From assembly GCA_949317995.1 (NCBI GenBank), contig OX439040.1, positions 53,664,089 through 53,728,088 of the forward strand: a stretch of DNA of 64,000 bases, given 5' to 3'. The stretch comes from Acholoe squamosa. Its lineage: Eukaryota > Annelida > Polychaeta > Phyllodocida > Polynoidae. Shown here piece by piece: positions 55,857 to 64,000 of this stretch (position 1 is its first letter; the number at the start of each line of letters is the position of its first letter). The position numbers were made by a program, and so were the translations under genes. The notes below the pieces were generated by a model. It saw only the letters and a program-made list of their open reading frames with translations, did no database searches and had not been told where the DNA came from.

Positions 55857-56539
55857 TGTAACCCAGTGTCCGAGTCTACCCACAAGCCAAGCCATACCCA
55901 TAGACCAAAGGCTGGCGGTGTCAACTGCACTCAGTGACCCCGCCTCCTCCCACTGGAGGATACACCCATTAATCACGAGCAGCTCACTGCATGCCAGGAA
56001 TTCCTAGCAGCTATGTTTAGACCAACTCCTCCTGCTGGAGGACATACCCATTAATCACGAGCAGCTCACTGCATGCCAGGAATTCCTAGTAGCTATGTTT
56101 AGACCAACTCCTCCCGCTGGAGGACATGCCCATTAATCATGAGCAGCTCACAGCATACCGGGAATTCCCAGCAGCTATATTTAGAACCACACTGAACTCT
56201 GTGACCCCCAGTGCTGTGTTTAGGATGCACCTACACACCAGCACTGGAGTTCCCCAGTTACTATATTTAGCTCACCTGATACTATTTTTAGGGTGAGCTG
56301 GGTGAGCAGCTCCCACTATAAATACCTGTAGGTGGAGCGGCTCACCCATCTTTCTACCTCCATACTTCATCCCTCACATACTCACGTGAGACAAGAGCCC
56401 TCAGCTCAAGGGCTAGGCTTGGACACTGTTGGGCACCTTATACTGTATCACCATCTATACCTCGTGGACTTCAATGAATAAAGTGGATATCAAACTGGAT
56501 CCCTGATTCGTCTGTATTCATCCTCATTCATCATTTACA
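55857..56539 (+). repeat. 5' LTR of a Ty3/Gypsy-like element
   Basis: Proposed bounds TGTAACCCAGTG to TCATTTACA. TATAAATA at 56317-56324 and AATAAA at 56477-56482 sit in the order expected for U3-R-U5, and a GAG-like frame starts 60 bp downstream. No second LTR is in the window, so bounds are inferred. TGGTGGAGAACCC just after 56550 is a possible primer-binding site. Confidence 0.65.
55943..56190 (+). repeat. Three 82-bp tandem repeats in the LTR U3
   Basis: Each unit has CCCATTAATCACGAGCAGCT, GGAATTCC and CAGCTATGTTTAGA. They lie upstream of the TATA box, as enhancer repeats often do in U3; that role is inference. Confidence 0.8.
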
Positions 56540-56602
56540 GACTCGTTGACAATGGTGGAGAACCCTCACGTATCATCCCACAGTTACCACCTCTCATGAG
56601 CC

Positions 56603-57127
56603 ATGGACAACAGTGAGACCCTACCAAAGGAGCCAGCCCCACAACATATCCTTACATCTCCAGACAGAGATCAGCAAGAAGCCACCAGAACACAGTACAC
56701 CACCCCGATAGACTCCTCGCCAGACGCGCTCCTGCTGGACCCAATGCTGCCAGTCCACAGACGTACACATAAACAAACACCTGTGAGTTCAAACACCTTA
56801 CATTTTTCGTCCACCATAGTGGACACCAACACAGGTGCACATACCAGCACACCAGCAGGAGCCCCACCACCAGGTTTAAACCTCACCCTACCTGGTTATT
56901 CACCCTCAGAATCACAACCCCTAAGATTAGATGGTCTTCAAAATACCACATACAGCATGCCTGAAAATCAATCACCTGATCACCTCCACCTAGACAGCCA
57001 TCTAGAAGAAAGATCCAATAGCCTGCAGGATGCCCTGGAAGCTGCTAGACAGTCATCTTCATCCAGCACTGATTCTGGTCCACAGTGTACACCAGACCTA
57101 AGTTGGGACAACCGCGCTGTTAAGTAA
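56603..57127 (+). pseudogene. Gag-like N-terminal fragment of the Gypsy element
   Basis: 174 codons from ATG 56603, rich in Ser, Thr, Pro and Gln, with no capsid domain that I can identify. It stops at 57127 and later frames (57279-57569) continue in other registers, so gag is broken and probably internally deleted. A zinc knuckle was not found. Confidence 0.5.
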
Positions 57128-57278
57128 GGCCAGACCCGGTACAGAAAACCAGGACTGGTATATGGACGATTTAATTACTTAATTCGTCAATGGTCTGAGA
57201 GACCGAGACGAGCAGATAGCTGCTAGAGATGCCTGGAAAGAGGGTATAACACTGCACGGCATATTTAACAGTATAGAT

Positions 57279-57569
57279 ATGGCTGTGAAGAAACGAACGA
57301 TGTTAGCTGGAGACATCCCGAATACCACGGGTTCGACTCCAGTATCGTCGGTAGTTCAGCGATCCGAGGTACAAAATACCCCAGATGACTTTGAACTAAT
57401 CGACATCGAGCAGGAGGACGGCACCTTTTGTTCGATGCAGCTTAGGAAAAACACTTCAGGTAGGAAGTATATTCCAAGAAAGGCGTTTAGTAAATCGAAG
57501 GATTCTAAATTGCCATCCGAGGTCAGAGGTGACTCGAAAGCTGGTAGCAAGGCTACATTATTCCTCTGA
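57279..57569 (+). pseudogene. Gag/Pol junction fragment
   Basis: 97 codons, basic near the end (RKYIPRKAFSKSKDSK), lying between the Gag-like and protease frames. No domain recognised; assigned by position. Confidence 0.4.
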
Positions 57570-57671
57570 GTGTACCGCTGCAAAGCCGGTAATGGCGGCT
57601 TTCTATGAAGCCGAGGACAACGGCGAAGAAGGCCAGAGTGCTACGGATTCCACTGATGTAATGGGAAACTA

Positions 57672-58655
57672 GTGGGGGTTGTATCCACGGCATTGGGTAT
57701 AACCCCAGGAGGGAACGAATGCCAAAATGCTACCGGGGGTAATCCGGTGGAAGATTTCGAATCAAATTCACCTGGAGGCCGGGTGGCTGTGGGTGCGCAC
57801 CCCTGCATTACGGCCGGGGCCAGGGACCCTAGTGCTTATGTGTATGGTGGCGAGCATATGGAGGCGAGTGGCCACACTGGGGGAGAGGAAGGATGGATCA
57901 AGGAGTTGATTCGAGTGTGTGGGACACGCCTTCCCCCAAGTCATCCGTGTCTGGAGTTTCACCAGTTTACCAGCAACCCATCCCCTTTGGGGGGGAGACG
58001 GTGGTATGTACCCATATCTGTGGAAGGCCGGGTAGGAGAATTCTTAGTGGATACTGGAGCTAGCCATTCCTGTGTGTCCAAAAGATTCTTCGACTCGGTG
58101 GCCAGCAGTCATGAGAACCTCAAAACGGGGGTAAATGCTTGCACGGCCGACGGAAGCAGTATGCAGACTTTTGGTAGGACGTTTATGCCTATCCGTATAG
58201 GAGGCAAAGAGTTCGTTCTTTCGCCGACTATAGCAGAGGTTAGTGATGACAGAATCCTCGGATTGGATTTTGCAAGCTTGTATGGGGCCGTCTTGGACCC
58301 AAGGGATGGAATGATGAGTATTCGGAACCCGTATGGCTTGCATGTCCAGTGCGTTTTGAGACAGGTGTCTTCGGTTGCATCGGTGATACACACGGTGAAG
58401 ATCCCCCCGGGTACCACTTGTGATGTCCTTTGTGGCGGATCAATGGCCCAGAAGGATGAAACTGGAGTCTTTGAACCCGACACGGTATATTTATCAAGTA
58501 TCGGGTTGGACTCAGTGGACACATTGGTGGCTAATGCAGCATGGTCTGTATTACCCATAACTAACCGAAGTGGTTCAGTGGTTTACTTGAAGCGAGGCGA
58601 CCGTTTGGGGGAAAATGAGTTCGGTAGAACAAGTCACCGAGGCCAGGTTCAATAA
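57672..58655 (+). pseudogene. Retropepsin-like aspartic protease of the Gypsy element
   Basis: The active-site motif FLVDTGASHSC is at about 58040-58070 and the hydrophobic ILGLDF segment follows near 58255, the two landmarks of retroviral-type proteases. The frame ends at 58655 and the RT connector (AKLLRRYESAFGREGG, about 58755) lies in another register, so the polyprotein is frameshifted. Confidence 0.8.
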
Positions 58656-58837
58656 ACCATTAAACCCTGTTAGTAAGCATCCTTTGGATGAAGAATTCCA
58701 GAAACTTTGAACAATCAGATTTACAGAATACGGAGGATAAGGAATGCCTAGCGAAACTCCTACGGAGGTACGAGAGTGCTTTCGGTAGGGAAGGTGGACC
58801 GGTAGGCAGATCCGATAAGCCTTTAAGATCCCGTATC

Positions 58838-58881
58838 GTTCACATATTAACTTCCTCTTAAGAAGAAGTTAATATGTGAAC
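58838..58881. repeat. Perfect 17-bp inverted repeat inside pol
   Basis: GTTCACATATTAACTTC and its exact complement, 10-nt centre. The right arm fits the coding frame leading into the RT; the left arm looks like an inverted copy replacing normal pol sequence. Confidence 0.8.
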
Positions 58882-59738
58882 AGGAAATACAAAAGCAGTT
58901 GGACCTAGGGGTCATCGTGCCGAGCTCGAGTCCCTGGACCAGCCCTGTTTGTATGACCACCAAGAAAGACGGTACAATCCGCTTTTGCGTCGACTACCGA
59001 AAATTGAACGGTATGACAAAGAAAAACTCGTATCCTCTGCCTAGGATAGACAAGACCTTAGATAGCTTGGGTGGAAACCAAAGGTTCTGTACCTTGGATT
59101 TGCAATCCGGGTATTGGCAAATACCGATGCACCCCGATGACATAGAGAAAACAGCGTTCTCTAGTCATATGGGGCTGTTCGAGTATAATGTCTTGCCCTT
59201 CGGATTGTGTAACGCCCCGGCTACATTCGAGGCCATGATGGAATCCCTGTTGAGTGACCTTTTGTGGAAGAAGTACTTGGTCTACTTGGACGACGTTGTC
59301 GTGTTCGGCAAGTCGTTTAAGGAATGCCATGCGAATCTGCAGTTGGTACTCGACCGGATCCTATCCAACGGTCTAAAACTTAAACCCAAGAAATGTAATC
59401 TGTTTAAGAAAACAATTACATATCTGGGAAGGATCATCACCCCTGGCGGTGTGAGTGCGGATCCGGAGAAGCTGGAAGCTGTAGAAAATTGGGAACGGCC
59501 CACGAGTGCTAAGGAGGTGAGATCAGAGGCAGTGTGCAGCTATCTCGATTGGTCCCCGGAGACCATCAAGAAGTTCCAACAGTCCGATCCCACCACTGCG
59601 CACATAATGGAATACTTAAGGACAGGTATTAAGCCGGCAAGGCCGATGTTGTCCCTAGAAGACAGGGAAACGAGGCGATTGATAGCTCAATGGACCGAGC
59701 TGGAGATCTGCAAAGACGTTACTACTGGCCTGGAATGA
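58862..59738 (+). pseudogene. Gypsy reverse transcriptase, RNase H region deleted
   Basis: The RT runs from IQKQLDLGVIVPSSSPW through FCVDYRKLN, LDLQSGYWQIPM, LPFGLCNAPATF and the catalytic YLDD (near 59285) to the thumb (KPKKCNLF). Near 59517 the sequence jumps from the connection segment (WERPTSAKEV) to a linker preceding integrase, so the RNase H domain is missing. The frame ends at 59738. Confidence 0.9.
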
Positions 59739-61005
59739 GAGGTGACCTACTTCGGTGGATCGCCACTTGCCCGGATTGTTGTAAAAACAAGCCGGGACCC
59801 GGCCTGGGAAAGCTACCCTTGTCCCAGGAATGATTTGGTTCAGGTTCGCTTGAGTAGCGATAGACATCATCAGCGGAATAAAAACGACACCCAGAGATAA
59901 TACTTGTATGATGGTCGTAACCGACTATTATACAAAGTACACTCGGGTGTTTCCTCTCCCCAATCACAAAGCCGCCACATGCGCTGAGGCGTTTGTGAAA
60001 GGCTGGGTGCTACATCTGGGCGTCCCCCTTATGGTGCACAGTGACCAAGGGAGAGAGTTTGAGTCAGAGCTATGGCAGGAAATGTGTCATTACCTAGCCA
60101 TCTGCAAGACCCGAACCAACCCATACCGACCGCAGTCGGATGGACAGGTAGAAAGGTTCAATATAACTTTGATACAAGTGCTAAAGCCCCTGGTTAATAC
60201 CCACCAGGACGACTGGGATGAGCAGTGTGAGTTTGTGGTACACGCCTACAACAACACTGTCCATTCATCTACTAATTGTACTCCAAACATGCTAGTGTTC
60301 GGCGAGGACATCATAATGCCCGCCGACTTAGTGTATGGAGTGGTTGGGATAGACCCGGAGGCGCCCTGCACTGTGTTGTTTGTAGAGTCGTTAAGGGACA
60401 GATTCAAACAGGCATACGAGGCCGTTCGTAAAGAACTGTTGAAAAGTGCAAAATGGCAGAAGGTGGGTTATGACACCAATGCCAAAAGAATTCGTTTTAA
60501 TGTTGGAGACAAAGTACTAAGGTACTACGAGCCGCTCGAACGGTTAAAGCTCGTGACGCCTTGGGAAGGTCCATTTAAAATTATACGCATCATCTCCGAG
60601 TCCACGGTGATGATGGAGGACTGCCTAACTGGTAGGAAATGGAAGACGAATGTCGGAAAACTTCGGCCCTGGAAGGGACGCGAAGAGGCAGAGAGGGAGT
60701 TCGGTTACCACCCACCTGAGCCTGCGCCGAGTAAGCCCAACATGGTGGTATCCGAGAAACACCCTAGAGGCCGGCCGAGGAAAGTGCCGGAAGCAGGAGG
60801 AGTAATTAAAAAGAAGGCGACGGCCAGGAAACGGCCTAATCGTAAGAAACGGAAAAATGTCTCGCTGAGTGAAGGCATTACGTATGGGAAAGGTCTCGCC
60901 GTGGCTAGGCGGGACCCAGAGAAGGCCGTACGTAAAGCCGGGAAGAATAAGATGCTAACCGAAGGCGTTAGACGCAGTCCCCGGTTGAGGTCTGCCGTTA
61001 CCTAA
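59706..61005 (+). pseudogene. Gypsy integrase with AT-hook tail
   Basis: A partial zinc-binding head (YYWPGMRGDLLRWIATCPDC) lies at about 59715-59780 in one frame; the core continues from 59908 in another. The core shows the DDE residues in VVTDYY, VHSDQG and GQVERFN. A GPF-like C-terminal fold (VGDKVLRYYEP, WEGPFKI) follows, then a very basic tail with an AT-hook core, PRGRPRK, near 60765. No chromodomain seen. The function would be DNA joining of the element; this copy is broken upstream. Confidence 0.88.
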
Positions 61006-61519
61006 CTCAGTACACAACAAGCTGCTGCGTGTTGTCTGCCGTAGGTGAATAACATACGTTCCACGGCTAGGGATGCCGAACGCGCCCCCCGGGTAGCTGT
61101 ATCCCATGAGCGGCGGACGGATTAACCGGTACATTCGCTTTATAGCGTTGTATATACCGCCAAGCTCCAGACAATAGCACTCGGGTAGCAGGCCGCGTCT
61201 CGCATGTCGAGTCGAATGTTAGTTCGGATCTAGACCGCTAGGTGGCACCGCGGTTGTGGCGGGAAAGCGTAGAACTAGGTCACTGGATAGCCCATTGCGG
61301 GATCTCGCGAGACGAGAGGTCTGACGTCATATTGGTCATAACTAGAGCGGACTCGTGGCGGTAAGATGTCACCTGTTTCGCTCCAGTTATTGTTTGGCTT
61401 CCGGCAGCCGTTAGCTGCGTGGTTAGCCCCCCTACACCTCCACTTTTTGTTGGACGAATCCTTCGGGAGGAGTCCAACACATTTGCCAATTTTTTTAAAT
61501 TGGAATTCGACCCACTGTG
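61006..61519. other. GC-rich non-coding stretch after the integrase
   Basis: No LTR match to 55857-56539 was found here. It may be untranslated sequence between pol and the next frame, or the start of another element. Confidence 0.4.
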
Positions 61520-63091
61520 ATGGCACAGGGGATGATTGACGCTGCGCGTCAAACTGCCAATGTTCAGTTGGAGGAAGGCGAGGACCCGATGGTCTCGTCT
61601 CGTGTTGAGGAGAGTATGGACTCCTCAACGGCGGTTCCTGCAAGGGAATCCGTAGTTGAGGAGGCTGCTTGCACGCTCTCTGGGCTGTCGACCGAGGTCA
61701 CAGACAGAGAGAGGATGCCTCCTCCACCTCCTCCTCGCCCGGAACCATCGTCTACAGCAACAGCTCCGGGTAGTACTATTGATGTCTTGGATATTCCGCT
61801 GTATCCTCCTGGATTCAGAACACGCACCGTATGCCTGGCCCACGTGGACAAGGAGAACGGTGTCGTGTACACCTCTTGGGGGACCTACATCCCCATGCAT
61901 CCTTCCATGTTCGGATGCGGTCCCCTAGCGGAAACGCCCGGCCTGCCCGAGACCATCCCAGACGATTTTAAAACTCTGGTAATGGACTCGTGCACGGCTC
62001 CGCAACTACAAACAGTTGGCGGAGGCGATGGCGGTCAACGAAAGCTTGGCCCGAGCTGTGCTGCTTTCCGAAGGCATTACCCGGAAGGCCGCCCAGCTAA
62101 GAGAGTCTGAATCCGACATGGATACAGACTCCACTGTCACACAGTCGTTGGTGGAATCCGGACGGGTCAAGCGATTGAGCCGTAAGCCAGCACCGAAGGG
62201 CCCTCTCACCGAGTCTGATCTTGAAGTAGAGGACCTTCGGATCGCCGTCGAGAGGTCCAAGACCGAGGAGGAACCGGGCGCCAACATACCTGAGGCGGCT
62301 GGTGAGATCTCGGAGGAGGACATCTCATGACAACAGGCTGCTGTTGAGGCCAAGCGACGCGAGCTGGCCGAACAACAGAAGGAGCTTACTGCTACCCGTC
62401 GGGCCCACCGAAAGCAGCAGGCTCAAAGCAAAGCAAAGGCCGCCTCCGGCTCTGACTCCCCGGTCAGTGGCAGGAGAAGCCCTCGCTCAAGGGACAAGGA
62501 TCCACGTCAGTCGGATTCAAGTCCCAAGGTACCGGCGCAGCCACCCAAAGCTGTCCGCCGGAAGAAGAAAAATGGAGCAAAAGCGTCTCCGGCGGAGCCT
62601 GCACCCCCCACTACCAAGACGAGGGGTAAGGGCGACCCGAAGGCTTCCGCCTCCAGCGCCCCATCAACCACAGTAACCACCCCGGTTACTGCAGCACCCT
62701 CTGCTACCACCAGCGGGACGAGCGCCACAACCTCGGTCAAGGCTTCGACTGGTACTACCACCACCAGCCGAGCCGGATGGAAGGGCGAGGGCATCTACAC
62801 AGACAGTGAGGGAAGCGGAAGCGACCCAGAGCTGCCCGAGTCAGCCAAATCTGATTTGGAGTCAGTGACGACGTGGGAAGAAATGACCACGGACGTCCCG
62901 AAGGACAACAATCAGAAATGGATGTGGAAGAATGCAGCCGAGGGGTTCAAAGAACGTACCCCACGCTGCTTCGCGGATTGTGCTTACGACACAATCCACT
63001 ACATGTGCCCGGGCGCCGTCAATAAGGATGGTGATAGCGATGACGAGGAGTGGATGAAGTCCGGTCCCTCGGATACGCCAGTAGGGAAGTT
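61520..63091 (+). pseudogene. Unrecognised degraded coding region after pol
   Basis: ATG at 61520 opens a frame with a proline run (PPPPPPRPEP) and a more conserved-looking block (PLYPPGFRTRTVCLAHVD). Near 62000 the sense frame changes register and continues with acidic then Lys/Ser/Thr-rich sequence, broken by one TGA at 62328-62330, to a final block containing WMWKNAAEGFKERTPRCFAD. It is cut at 63092 by a LINE poly(A) end. It could be a Gag-like or accessory frame of a retroelement; I do not recognise the family. Confidence 0.5.
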
Positions 63092-64000
63092 CTTTTTTTT
63101 TGGTTTGGATTTACTTTATTATCTCAAGAATCAAATACATTCTGTAAGTCCTTTCCGTTGATACATCGTTAACTGAATTTTAAACATGTATGTTTTGGCT
63201 TTACCGGTAAAGTACATAATTGTCTCATAGGTATAGAGTGTATTATTGTACGTAATAAGCTTGTCTATAGTAGTCTCCGGTAAGTGAACATAGCATATAA
63301 TGTCAGTGATAATCAGAGTAGCAATAATCAACAAGAAAGACAATAAAGTTATGTAAGAATAGAGTCAAAAAATGAATCGAGATAGTAATGAAGGAAGAGA
63401 ACCTCATCCCCACAGAAATCTGTGTAAGGGTTGATTCTTCTGGTTCAACCTTTCTTCTAATCTTAATAGCAAGACAGTTGACACATAAGAAAATATTGTT
63501 GTAATGAGGTGATGATGGGAGGGCAGGTTGATTATACAAATCATATATTATACAAATCATATATTAAACCACGGTCTAGGCATTATTGTGAAGTTTCTAT
63601 ATAAATAAATAAATAATAGGCTATATTGAATTAATAACAAAGTAAAGCGCTATATCCTGGCATACGGGAAGAGATTTGCCAGATAGTTTTTAGATTCAGT
63701 TTTAAACTGCTCCTGGCTAGGGGCATTTCTCCTACCCGTTGCCAGTGCATTCCAGCTAATAGCACCCAGATATTCAACACTTCTAGCATACATTAAACAA
63801 TTAGGGGTTATCACATTAAAGGTAGGAGCATCATGTAATCTGGTTCTAATAGGTCTATTGTCCATGTAAACCTGATTTCGAGACCTAGTATACATATAGT
63901 TTAGTAGGTGCACATATCGTCTATCACATAGGAAATTTATCTTGTACATGTTGCGGATATAATTTGTATTTGTTAAATGAGGCACTTGGAGACATATTTT
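63092..64000 (-). mobile_element. LINE 3' end, minus strand
   Basis: The 3' end is marked by an A run (T run at 63093-63101 on the plus strand) preceded by AATAAA (complement at 63115-63120). The frame at 63650-63985 carries a LINE-type C-terminus (RSVEYLGAISWNALATG). It continues past the window end. About 550 bp of 3' UTR show nothing else. Confidence 0.7.

Overview
The window looks like nuclear DNA of a metazoan, most likely a marine invertebrate: one spliced gene with GT-AG introns, and almost everything else made of transposable elements, foldback palindromes and satellite arrays. I cannot name the species. Coordinates were read by eye; boundaries of diverged repeats are good to a few bases, while splice sites, TSDs and the Ngaro-like element boundaries were checked base by base.

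Layout. 1-9.1 kb: layered DNA transposons. A long palindrome (3058-8150) has its left arm split by a TTAA-type MITE and by a 4-kb TA/CACTG-ended element; that element holds a TTA-type MITE and a 5'-truncated LINE on the minus strand. The unbroken right arm preserves both empty sites. 9.5-20.46 kb: a 172-bp satellite in two head-to-head blocks, about 24 old, diverged copies with a three-monomer higher-order pattern, then about 40 nearly identical copies. 20.65-29.72 kb: a roughly 420-bp tandem array, into which an apparently intact 5,626-bp tyrosine-recombinase retrotransposon of Ngaro/PAT type has inserted (22351-27976). It has split direct repeats A1-ORFs-B1-A2-B2, Gag-like, RT-RNase H and tyrosine recombinase frames, and a textbook -1 ribosomal frameshift signal (in-register A AAA AAC, 8-nt spacer, 8-bp stem) joining ORF1 to ORF2. 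29.8-32.5 kb: foldback elements. 33.8-37.1 kb: a polypurine/polypyrimidine minisatellite that switches strand at 34.77 kb and has about 1-kb higher-order repeats.

42.4-50.73 kb: the one host gene. Eight coding exons with matching phases encode about 371 residues of a Golgi uronyl/heparan 2-O-sulfotransferase (UST/pipe/HS2ST family); the extreme N-terminus is missing. Its introns are packed with MITEs, foldbacks and a LINE fragment. 50.9-55.7 kb: a nest of DNA transposons several levels deep. 55.86-61.0 kb: a decayed Ty3/Gypsy element with a 5' LTR, protease, RT, a deleted RNase H region, and an integrase with an AT-hook tail. 61.5-63.09 kb: an unrecognised, degraded coding region cut off by the poly(A) end of a minus-strand LINE that runs to the window end.

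Most unusual: (i) the frameshift signal in an intact tyrosine-recombinase retroelement; (ii) a set of TA-flanked, CACTG-ended nonautonomous elements, each filled with its own short motif in both orientations; (iii) the palindrome and tandem array that work as built-in records of insertion history.
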